In this document: piece after piece, positions 36,901-49,000 of the stretch
How positions within the stretch are numbered: the stretch's first letter is position 1
How the letters are laid out: every line of letters begins with the position of its first letter
Source of the DNA: Symbiodinium natans
Taxonomy: Eukaryota; Sar; Dinophyceae; Suessiales; Symbiodiniaceae
Direction of reading: 5' to 3'
Assembly: GCA_905221605.1 (NCBI GenBank)
Contig: CAJNDS010000096.1
Coordinates: 168,226-232,225, forward strand
Length of the DNA: 64,000 nucleotides
Position numbers and translations under genes: made by a program
Notes under the pieces: model-generated
What the model saw: only the letters and a program-made list of their open reading frames with translations
What the model was told of the DNA's origin: nothing
Databases searched by the model: none

Positions 36901-39900
36901 TAATTAAAAGGGGATCATCCCAACGTAGAAGGATCAGTGACGGCTTCTCGCAGCTTCTGGCACCCGTCGGAGTGTACAGCACGTCACCAGGGCGGACGTA
37001 GTCGAAGGACAGGGACGGCGCGGCCATCGCGTCTGGCAACGTCGCGCGGTCCATGTTCAGGAGGCAATGTCTGACCTCGGTCAGGGTGTCCGACCGGAAG
37101 TGGCGCAGCAGTTCGTTGGTGTCTGCCACGACGATCATGCGACCTCCCGATTAGGGTTTAGGGTTTAGGGTTTAGGGCGGTTTAGGGCTTAGGGCTTAGG
37201 GCTTAGGAAACAGTCGTAAAAGCCCTAACCCCACAACCCCCACAAGCCTCATAGAAGCCCTTAATCCGCAAGCCCTAAAATGGGGGGGGCATACGGGGAG
37301 GTTTTGAGGTTTAGCAGTTTAGGACTTAGGGTTTGGGGATTAGGTTTGCCTTAGGAACCCAAAACCAACTTTTTTGGCAGGGCCTTATCATAAAGCCCCG
37401 AAAAGGATCCTCGGGTAACCCTAAACCCTGAACCCTAAACCCTAAACCCTAAACCCCGAACCGTAAACCCTAAACCCTAAACGCAAGAAACCGACAAACA
37501 AAAAAAAGGACTTGCGACGCCAGGCGGCTGGTGCTGGCCCGTCAGCTGCTCGACCTTCACATCGGCATGCGGGAAGCTGGGGGTTTGGGGTTTAGGGTTT
37601 AGGGTTTAGGGTTTAGGGTTTAGGGTTTAGGGTTTAGGGTTTAGGGTTTAGGGTTTAGGGTTTGGAGTTCTTAGTTTCTGAGTTCACAAGCCCGCAAAAG
37701 TGTACAGGGGATTCTAGTATCCCCAAGAAGTGTGAAGTGTGCTCATTCAGCTACTAAGAGCTCAGCGCTGACGGTTTAGGGCGCGGTGGGGCTTCTGACC
37801 TGGACCCCAAACCCCTAAACCCTAAGAGGGACCTAACCCCTAAGCCCTAAACCGAAACCCTAAACCCTAAACCCTAAACCCCTAAAAGGACAAGGGAGCA
37901 TGCAGGCCTTGTTCTCCATGGCCACGAACTCCTTGAGCTTGGACCTCCCCCCAGCGGCTTAGGATTTCGGGCGTCAGCACTGCAAGAGGGTTTAGGGTTT
38001 AGGGTTTAGGGTTCAGGGCTTAGGGCTTAGGGTTTATGGTTTAGGGTTTGGGGTTTGGGGTTTGGGGTTTGGGGTTTAGGGTTTAGGGTTTAGGGTTCAG
38101 GGCTTAGGGCTTAGGGTTTAGGGTTTAGGGTTTAGGGTTTAGGGTTTAGGGTTCAGGGTTCAGGGCTTAGGGCTTAGGGTTTGGGGTTTAGTTGTTTAGG
38201 GTTTCGGGTTTAGGGTTTAGGGTTAAGGGTTTAGGGTTTAGGGTTTAGGGTTTGGGATTTGGGGTTTAGGGTTTAGGGTTTAGGGTTTAGGGTTTAGGGT
38301 TTAGGGTTTAGGGTTTAGGGTTGGGGTTTGGGTTTTGGGGTTTGGGGCCACCCACACTCCGAAACCCTAATCAAGCATCTTGCAGTTGCTGGAAGAGGCA
38401 GGACTGATGTGAAGTCGCAAGGTACAAACAAACCTCCATCCGAAACCCTAAACCCTAGCCCTAAACCCTAAACCCCAAAGCCCTAGGACCAAACAAAAGG
38501 GGACGAATATCGCTGCTGAGGGCCCCAGGCCCTAAACCCTAAACCCTAAACCCTAAACCCTACACCCTAAACCCTAAACCCTAAACCCTCAACCCTAAAC
38601 CCTAATCCTAAACCCTAAACCCCAAACCCTAAACCCTAAACCCTAAACCCCCAAGGCCCGGGCTCGAAGTCGTCCAGGCTCGGCTCGGTGGACTTGAACT
38701 CAGCATACTTCCTGGGCTTTAGGGGCTTGCCCCCCCCCCCCCCCCCCCCCCCCAGGGTTTAGGGTTTAGGGTTTAGGGTTTAGGGTTTAGGGTTTAGGGT
38801 TCAGGGCTTAGGGTTTAATGTTTGGGGTTTAAGGTTTAAGGTTTAGGGTTTATATAGGGTTTGGGGTTTTGGGTTAGCAAGGTGGGCTATGGGGATGATA
38901 ATAAGGTTTCTAGGGGATACAAAGGTGGACTTGCTAAGTCAAAAAGAGCTTCTAAGCAGGGCTGAGGAGCTGAGTCTTGGTTTGAGGGAGATTCAGCGGG
39001 GTTTTCGGGCTGAGGCTCAGGGTTTCGTAAGGCCCGGAAGCCCTTGGGGTAGTTGTTACATGGTCCCTTGACATGGGCTCTTAAACGGGGACCCCTTATA
39101 TACCCCTTATATACCCTATACAACCCAAGGGCCCATACATCAGAACCCTTTAAAGGAGGGTAAGGGACTATATTGAGGAACCCTATTCAAAGGAGGTAAG
39201 AGACCCTTTGAAGGAGGGTAGGGACCATATTCAGGGACCATGAAACACCCTGAGAGTCGAAGACCTGCACCCTTAGCGCGTCAAGTTACACCTTCCACTT
39301 CCTGATGCTTCTAAACCCTAAACCCTAAACCCTAAACCCTAAACCCTAAACGGGTATCTAGCGACTACTGCAGAGGTCCGCTTGGCTTTGGGCTTAGGGG
39401 TTGAGGGCTTCAAGATTCAGACTCTTGGCCCCCCTCCCTCCAAAAAAGAAGTTGAATCCTAAAACCACCAGACGCCAGGAGCCCCCCACCCCCAAACCTC
39501 CCGCCCCCCAGGGTTTAGGGTTTAGGGTTTAGGGTTTAGGGTTTAGGGTTAAGGGTTAAGCGTTAAGGGTTTAGGGTTTAGGGTTTAGGGTTTAGGGTTT
39601 AGGGTTTAGGGTTCATATAGGGTTTAGGGTTTAGGCAGCTTGCAGACAGAGGTGCTTGTCAATGTCCTCCTTCCAGGTCCACTCGTACTCGCTGAAGGTG
39701 GTGAGGTAGCTGTTGCACCTCGGGGGTCGGGGACTAGGTCAGGGATAGGGTTCAGGGTTTAGGGTTTAGGGTTTAGGGCTCAGGGTTCAGGGTTCAGGGT
39801 TCAGGGTTCAGGGTTCAGGGTTTAGGGTTTAGGGTTTAGGGTTCACGGTTCAAGATTAGTGGGTCAGTTGTGGCTTCAGCAGAAGGGGTTAGGGGTTTGT

Positions 39901-42900
39901 GCAGGCTGGAGCCTCGAAAGCTTAGGACGTTGGGCCTGCGGTAGGGCGGGAAAGTTGGGGTCTGTACCGTTCGGAAGACTGCTGAATGGCTTGCATAAGA
40001 CACCTTCGCTGCATTTCCAGAAAGGGCTCTCGGACATCTAGCCCTCAGGCATATTTGCTAAGTCGTACGCAGTTGGCTTCAGAATGTTTCGTTGCTTCGG
40101 GGCTTGGACTTTGGGGCTTCGGGCTTTAAGATACCCAAAAAAAGAAAAAAGTAAGTAACAAAAGCAAGAAACAGGCTTCATAGTGCAGCTGAGGGTCATG
40201 TTCTTCGCCGACTGAATGCTTCCCGTCAGCAAGAGCACCACCTGCACAGCTCTGTAAGTTAGGATCGAACCCTGAACCCTCAACTCCTAAACCTAAACCC
40301 TCAACCCTAAACCGGGTAAGGACGATCGTGCCAGGAGCTCCCAACTTTCCCAGGCTCTAGTGATCGCCGGCTTGGGCTTCTGTTAAGGGTCTGAAGGATT
40401 GAGCCTTGGCCATCCCGTGGCCAGGTACCGGCATGCAGAAAGCTAAACCCTCCAAACCCTAAGGTTTAGGGCCGAGGCCTAGGGTTCAGGGTTCAGGGTT
40501 CAGGGTTCAGGGTTTAGGGTTTAGGGTTTAGCGTTTAGGGTTTAGGGTTTAGGGTTTAGGGTTTAGGGTTTAGGGTTTAGGGTTTAGGGTTTAGGGTTTA
40601 GGGTTTAGGGTTTAGGGCTCTGCTCCTTGCTGCCAGTGCTCTTCCGCGGCCAAGCCAGCATTTTTCTTTCCCTAACACTAAACCCAAACCCCAGAAGACA
40701 GCCAGACCAGAAGATAGGCCGTTATGCCACGCGGCTTTAGTTTTGCTCAAAGTACGAATGCCAAGAGAGGACCACCACGCGCGCTTAGTGGAAGTTTCTT
40801 CTTCCAGCTGGACAGTAGGCAGCAACTCCAAGTACTGGCGGTCCACATTGCAACGAGCACAAACCTGCATGACATCGGAGCTGACGCTGATAAATGGATG
40901 GTCTCACTGCAAACGCACTTTGCAATATGTCTCCGACTGAACATCTCCATCACAGGCTGCTTCACGAGGCCGTTTGCCACGACGTCTTTTCCGCTTTACC
41001 GAGGCTGCGTTAACCGCAAATTCGACTTTATGGTAGAACCTAGCCCTGCACAACGGCGCCCTACTCTTGGCAACTTGTTCTGACCGGGATTGCTTGCTTT
41101 GGAGTACTTTACACAGGATTCCACACAGCGATGCATTCGGTTAAAGAAGAAACATCTGCGCGTGCCTCGAGCGAAGGAGCTCGACCCCAAACCCTAAACC
41201 CCCAACCCCCAAACCAACCCTAAACCCTAAACCCTAAACCCTAAACCCTAAACCCTAAACCCTAAACCCTAAACCCTAAACCCTAAACCCTAAACCCTAA
41301 ACCCTAAACCCTAAACCCTAGCACCCACCCCTGCTGCCTTGAGAATCTCGCGGTCCTGCACATGTCGGCCGCAAGCTTTTGGACTTGGGATTGAAAGCTG
41401 ATGGTTCAGGGTTTTCGTGTCGTTTATATGGGGGGTTTCCGAAAATATTTTACAAAATTAAGGTCCTTATGATAAGGGGGATCCTACTATTTGGGGATCC
41501 ATCTTGGGGGTCCCCTATTTTCGTAAACCTCCATATGGTTCAGAGGACTCTTGGCCTGTGGTGTGCTTATAGATAAGGCTCCAAACGGAGGTCCGAGCAG
41601 TTGAGGGTTTTGAGTAGCGCTTCTGAGAGTGGGAGGAGGGGATGAGGTGCAGGGCCTTGGGTTTAGGTCCAAGTCGCCCCTGCAAGCCGGGAGCCCCCTG
41701 CAAGCCTAAGGCTGAGTATCTAACAGGCGGATTGCCGCCTGCAACAAAACACGCACTGCTGGATAAACACCTCCCAGAACCCTGCACCCAAACACACAAA
41801 CTTGCCACCCTCGGCCCGAGGCCCGACACCCCACGCCCCAAAACCCCTTAACCCAGACCCCTAACATGCTTTAATGATTTGGGATTAGAGAAACCGTCAG
41901 CAAAAAAAACCTAAGCCCCCTAAACCCTAAACCCTAAACCCTAAACCCTAAACCCTAAACCGCAAAAGTCCTGGGCAATGCGGTCGTAGAAGGTACCTTG
42001 CGAGCCGGTGCCCTGAACCGGCGGTAAGTTCCTTCGCAGAGGGGTTTAGGGTTGAGAGTTGATGGTTGAGGGTTGAGGGTTGAGGGTTTTAGGGTTGAGG
42101 GTTGAGGGTTGAGGGTTCGTCGGGTGGAGGTGTGGGGATTACGAGATGAATTTGTACAGTCGGGTCGATCAAGGCCACAAGGGCTTTAAGTTGAGGATAA
42201 TTAGCTACAATGTAGGGCACGAGCGGCAGCAGCAGATCGTATGAGCCTGGCTTCTTAACCGATGCCGCCCGAAGCGCAGGAAGCTATGATCCAACTTGCT
42301 GTGGCTCGCGTACCCAGGCCCACGACATTGCCACCGCGTGACTGCTTGCAATCGCACATGCAAGGGGTTACTGAACCCTAAACCCTGCCAAACCCTAAAC
42401 CCTACACCCTAAACCCTCAACCCTCAACCCTAAACCCTACACCCTAAACCCTAAACGGGTGTAGGGCTTACAAGCGTTAAAGGGATTTAGGAACCCGGAA
42501 CTCGCCATGCCAAGGTGCGCATCAAGAATGAGCTGCACGTTCTTGGGGATGGTGACCTGACATAAGAGGGGGGGGAACTAGATTATGGGCCGGGGAGGTT
42601 TAGGGTTTAGGGTTTAGGGTTTAGGGTTTAGGGTTTAGGGTTTAGGGTTTAGGGTTTAGGGTTTAGGGTTTAGGGTTTAGGGTTTAGGGTTTTTAGTTTT
42701 TAGTTTTTAGGGTTTTGGGTTTAGGGTTTAGGGTTTAGGGTTTAGGGTTTAGGGTTTAGGGTTTAGGGTTTAGGGTTTTAGGGTTTAGGGTTTAGGGTTG
42801 GAGCGCTTCTGGTCCCCTGCAACAATGAGGAACATACTATCTTGGGCGGCCTGAAGCCTATGCCTGCCAAGAAGTTGGGGGTTCAGGGTTTAAGGGCTCT

Positions 42901-45900
42901 GCAGGGTTTAGGGTTTAGTGTTTAGGGTTTAGGGTTTAGGGTTTAGGGTTTAGGGTTTAGGGTTTAGGGTTTAGGGTCTGGGGTTTAGGGTTCAGGGTAC
43001 ATCAAAGCACAGCCCAAGGCTGCCAGGGTGCGGTGTCCCAAGCTTCGATCATCTTCGAGCACCTCTGATCAAAAAGCAATACAACAATCATGATTATTAT
43101 TCGTAGTAGTATTATTCTTATTCTTATTATTGTTATTATTATAGTTCTTGACATGATTACAGGTTCATTTGTTGTTGTTGTTGGTACTGTATTTATTGTA
43201 GGAAATTGGATTTATCTGTGAAGGTTGTTGTCATATCAGTGTAGGTATGTATGTAGGTATGTGCGTATAGGAAGTTCAAGGTTAAGTTGGAAATTTCCCA
43301 GACAAGGACAATTTGGATATAATGGTAGATTCTTTTGTGTTCCATTCATCAATAGTAAACTAAATATAATGATAAATACTTTTGTCAGTTATACAAAAAC
43401 ATATGATTGCAAAAACTGATGTATTTTAAGCAAGATGTTGTAATGAGACATATTTGCGAATTCAACATTAAGCAATGCAAAAACTCAAAAGACTACAAGC
43501 CACCCCCCCAAAACCCTAGTCTAAGTATTAGGGCCCTGCATTACATTGCTGTCTTGAGGTCCTTGGATTCACGAGAACTGGAGGCTGGACGCCACACAGC
43601 CCGAAACCCGAAGAGCCCTAAACACTGAAATCCCCCTAAGGACCTGAAGCCTCAATTCCCCGAACCCCAGAAAGCCCTGTCAGCAGGCGATACTGTAAGA
43701 GACCATGCACCCCAATCGCTGGCTGAGTCTTAACCAACTCTACACCCCAAACCGTCAAACCTAAACCCCTTGCACTGCCCGCAAGGCACTTCAGCACGGC
43801 TACCGCGCCGCCGTTGATGGCGGCCTGGGGGCATGGGTCTGGGCTGCGGGACTTTTGATCTAGTCTTTGTAGTTTAGGGTGCTGGAGGAAAAAAGGCCCG
43901 CCGTTTGCCCTAAAGACCAGCGTTACAGTACCCTTTGGCCCAAGTGAGTTGGGGGTGCAGGAAAAGCAGTGCAGGGTTGAGTTTGGGCGTTGGGGTTTGC
44001 CTTGAGCCGTATACACACGACGCATCCATGAGATGGATACCTGGATGCCTACTGCACTGGAGCAACGTCAAGGGAAGGAAGCCGAGAAGACACGTGGGAG
44101 TGATTTGGTGTTTGGGGTTTGGGGTTTAGGATTCAGGGTTTAGGGTTCAGGGTTCAGGGTTTAGGGTTTAGGGTTTAGGGTTTAGGGTTTCGGGGGGGCT
44201 TCCAGTTGCTGCACTGCACGCAATTGACTAGACCCAAAGAGTAACCTCGGACAAAAAAAGGGGTACCCTTCTTGTTTAAAGGGGCGGAGAAGCGAACCCG
44301 AACCCTACATGAAGGGAAGAAGGGCCTACTCTGGGTCTTAAGCTGACACAGCTGAGGAGTTCCCCCGCATCCTCAAAGCTCGCAGAATCCCTCCAACATC
44401 TCAGCCATTCCGCCAACTCCAAACCCGAAATCTTTGCCCCCAAACCATCGCCTAACCCTAAACCCTAAACCCCAAACCCTAAACCCTAAACCCCAAACCC
44501 TAAACCCTAAACCCTAAACTCCCTAGACGCCCACCCGAAACCAAAGACCTGCCTGGATTTCCTCGACGGACGGGTCCAGGCGCACGCTGATGCCATCAAG
44601 CTGCAGGTCGACCTTGTGGACTTTAGGGCTTAGGGTTTAGGGTTTAGGGTTTAGGGTTTAGGGTCTAGGGTTTAGGGTTGAGGGTTTAGGGTTTTGGGTT
44701 TTGGGGTTTAGGCTTCCCTACTTAGAAGCTCTTTGGCTTAGTAAGTCGACTTGGTGTCCCCTAGAAACCCCATAAAAGTCCCTAGAGCCCACCTTACTAA
44801 CCCTTCTTATTTAAGTCAAAAGGGCTTGCAGGTCGACACCACCTGAGGGCTCTGATGTAGTTCCCTTTTGGGGTCACAGCGCACTACCATCAAAATGTAC
44901 TACCGTACCCAAAAAAAGGTACTTTGGGGTTTAGGGTTTAGGGTTTAGGGTTTAGGGCTTAGGGTTTAGGGTTTAGGGTTTAGGGTTTAGGGTTTAGGGT
45001 TTAGGGTTTAGGGTTTAGGGTTTAGGGTTTAGGGTTTAGGGTTTAGGGTTACCGGTAGATCCGGAACTGAGTTGTTGAGGGGAGCCCAGAGCTTTCTCAG
45101 GGCTCAAGGGCCTCTACCTATTCACCGTAAACCCTAGAACCGAAACACTACGCTCTACACCCTCAAACTACTCTCAAACCCAGCCACATTCTGGGGTGTC
45201 AGGCTTCAGAATTTAGGGTTTTCAGGGTTGTGGTTCAGGGGTTAGACCTACTAAACCCTAAACCCTAAACCCTAAACCTGAACCCTGAACACCAAACCCA
45301 AAAGCGCCCCTGAAACCCGCCGCTCCCTGTCCGCCTCGAAGAAGGCCGGGGGCGGCGCTTTGCCCTCACCTCGCAGCCAGATGCAGAGCAAACGATTATG
45401 GGTGTAGGGTTTAGGGTTTAGGGTTTATGTTTTAGGCGGTTTCGAGATTCGGGTTTAGTTTTTAGGGTTTCGAATTGTAGTTGCCCTGCCGCTTAGAAGT
45501 AGGGTGTGTGCCTATAAGTAAGATTCGAAGTTCCCTACTAAATAAGCTAGGACGAGTAACCCCTTTCTTTTTGCTATAGATACCTACTTCGAACACTACT
45601 TACCTAAACCCTAAACCCTAAACCCTAAACATCCCTAAACCCTAAACCACAAACCTCCAAGCAGGTCCCCTCTTGAAATCTCGGCTTTGGGGCTGTGGTG
45701 CTTTGAGGGTTCAGGGCTTCGGCTTTTGGGCTTTGAGGGTTTAGGGCTTGGGGTTTCGGGTTTAGGGTTTAGGGTTTGGGGTTTGGGCTTTGGGGTTGGG
45801 GTTTAGGGTTGGGGTTTGGGGTTTGGGACTTTACCACTTGGAGTCATATCCCCTCTGCATAGCCCTTTCAAGGTACCAAATTCCCAGACGTCCCTAATCA

Positions 45901-46015
45901 CTAAGAGTCAGTAGTACCCTATACGACTACTGGAAGCTTTCGCAGAAGCCCCTTTCCAGATCCTCCCCAGAACCATACTACGAGCGCAATGATTTTGCAT
46001 GATTCATAACTAGAG

Positions 46016-46064
<49 letters not shown>

Positions 46065-49000
46065 ATTCATATTTCCCGGTACAGACGACAAGCAAGTGCC
46101 TATTAGTGGGATGCCGCGGCCCTTGGTGTCTTACAACCTGTTGCGCAGCTGCTGTTCACGGCAAAGCATGGCTTTGCCATGGGGCCTCACTTCTCCAAGA
46201 CTGTAAACTGCCGAACCCCCAAGCCCACTAAACCCTATAGCCTGAAACCCTAAACCCAAACCCTAAACCCTTAAACCCTAAACCCTATACCGATACCCTC
46301 ATACCCTCAACCCTAGACCAACAGCTGCGTCGGCATTTTGACTTGCACCGCGGCGATGTGGGTCACAGCCGCTGTCTCGCGTCAAGGTTTCGGGGTTTAG
46401 GGTTTAGGGTTAGGGTTTAGGGTTTAGGGTTTCGGGTTTCGGGTTTCGGGTTTAGGGTTTAGGGTTTAGGGTTTAGGGTTTAGGGTTTAGGGTTTAGGGT
46501 TTAGGGTTTAGGATTTAGGGTTTAGGGTTTAGGGTTTAGGGTTTAGGGTTTAGGGTTTAGGGTTTAGGGTTTAGGGTTTTGGCAGGGTGGGGGCCGGCCA
46601 ATGGAGCTTCCCACACAAAGCTCGACACGCAGACGCATCAACGCACGGCATTCTGCAGCACGCCGTGTTGAGCTCTACCCTAAACCCGAAACCCTAAACC
46701 CTAAACCCTACACCCTAAACCCTAAACCCTAAACCCTAAACCACCAGAGGCTTCTTCACATCACCACACCTGGATGAGACAGCACGAAGGCTCGTGGAAC
46801 TTTGAGGCGAAAAAAGAGCCTCCGCCACCGAAGGTCATCCTTATTCATGCCTCCTGCGTCTGCCGCCCCGTGACAACCCCGGGGACAATACTCAAAACCG
46901 TGCGCCTGCATCCAGTTGAACATCCCAGCAGTCGATAAGAATTCCAAGGGATACGAACTTGCGGTCCTCACTTCATACTCATCCTTTCCCCGCACAATGA
47001 CAGGTCTGCCCCGTGTCTCCAGGGTGCACTTGCAGAAGCTCCCAATGCCCAGTGGCTCGTAGGGTGCTTTCGTAAGTCCAGTGAACTCATGAACCTCGAT
47101 GAAGAAGTCGATGAAGTCGGTCTCAATCTCTTGTTGAATGATCTCCCTGCGCGAATCCGCCATGGACACAATGGCATGCGCAAGCTGGCCTGTAGCCGCC
47201 ATGCACTACCGCCACAGAATGCCCAGGAGTCAGACTCAAAGGACTGTCGCCTCTGCTTGATCCAGAAGCTTCTTGGCATCATTGACATCATGCAAAGGGA
47301 ATGCTTCTGGACATACAGAACTCTGTACTTCCAAGGATCTTAGGCATCTCCAATAGCCTAACAACCAAAATGGGCTCCCTTTGTTTCATTGGGATTCATT
47401 GGGCACCTTCACAACTTGGGCTCAACAAGGGCTGGAGAGCTAGAGGCTTTCAATGAGGGAAGTGCATACCCTCTTTCCTGAGACAGTTTTCCAGGTGGAT
47501 GTAAAGTACCTCACATTGAAGCTACAAAACCCAAAACCCTAAACCCTTAACCCTAAACGCCTGCTCCCCCCCCCCCCCCCCCCCTGCAGCTGCTGGAAGA
47601 CAGCTGGGTGCAGGCGAGCCACGGTAGTTCGAAGACAGGCGCAGCTTCATCGCCTGCGTGGGAGGAAACGGTTTAGGTGATTTAGGCGCTCAGGGTTCAG
47701 GGTTCAGGGTTCAGGGTTCAGGGTTCAGGGTTCAGGGTTCAGGGTTTAGGGTTTAGGGTTTAGGGTTTAGGGTTTGGGGTTTCAAGAAGTTTTGGGATCT
47801 AGGAGTTTAGGGGTCTAGGGGTTAGAGTTGAGGGCAGAGATTTGGCAGGCTGCCAGCTAGAACCTCCTCAGCAGTTTAGGGGTGTAGGGTTTAGGGTTTA
47901 GGGCTTAGGGCTTATGGGTACTCAAAGGAATAGCGGGATGTGAGATGCATGTGCATAGCCCTAGTTAAGGTACCTTTAATGGCCTCGGGGAGGACTCAGA
48001 CCCCCAAATACCCGCATTCAGCGTGCCCGAAGGAGGGTTGCAGCCCTAAACACGAAACCCGAAACCCGAAACCCTAAACCCTAAACCCGAAACCCTAAAC
48101 CCTGCTGCCACACCCACCCACCGGCCTTCAGCGAACTCTTGGTCGCGTTCAGCAGGGCTTGGTACCTCCACGAGTCCCGAGCTTCAGCTGGGTCGAGGGT
48201 TTAGGGTTTAGGGAACTCAGGGGCTTAGGGTTTAGGGTTTAGGGTTTAGGGTTTAGGGTTTAGGGTTTAGGGTTTAGGGTTTAGGGTTTAGGGTTTAGGG
48301 TTTAGGGTTTAGGGTTTAGGGTTTAGGGTTTAGGGTTTAGGGAGGTTTTGGGTTTGGGGGGTTGAAGCTTCGGGAGGTTCAGGATTCAAGTTTCAGGCTT
48401 CTGGGGTCAGGCTTTGGGGGCACAGCGGTCTACCAGGGTTTTGGGCTTCAAGTACAGACAGCAGTGTGCAAGGTTCAGACTTAAGGGGCTTCAAGAAGTC
48501 AGGGTTCGACCCTCACATATCCCTAAACCCTAATTAAACCCTAAACCCTACACCCTAAACCCAAAGCCCTAAGCCCTAAGCCCTCAGCCCTCAGCCTAAA
48601 CCCTAAACCCTAAACCCCCCATTGGGTTCATGTGTGTCGGCTTCCATCAGGGTTGCCCCTGTGGGGTGCAGGGTCCATAGATAGGTGCGTGTCGTGACGG
48701 CTTGCTGGATTTTGGGGGTCTCGGGATTTTCTTTGTTAGGGTTTGGGGTTTGGGGTTTGTGGGTTTTAGGGTTCACCCTAAACCGCCAAGGGCTTTGGGG
48801 TTTAAGGTCAAAGCTCAGGCGTCCCAGGCACATGGACCAGTTGTAGTGCGCCTTGACCTTGATAATCTCACCTTCAGGTTTAGGGTTCAGGGTTCGGGGT
48901 TCAGGGTTCAGGGTTCTAAGGTTTAGGGTTTAGGGTTCAGGGTTCAGGGTTTAGGGTTTAGGGTTTAGGGTTTAGGGTTTAGGGTTTAGGGTTTAGGGTT

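Noticed and set aside
46015-46206. Poly-methionine ORF
   Set aside because: Reads through a GAT microsatellite.
46310-46680. Islands at 46.3 and 46.6 kb as dynein exons
   Set aside because: e19 and e20 join directly in phase (NY|R-EGK) with normal family spacing, leaving no room for them.
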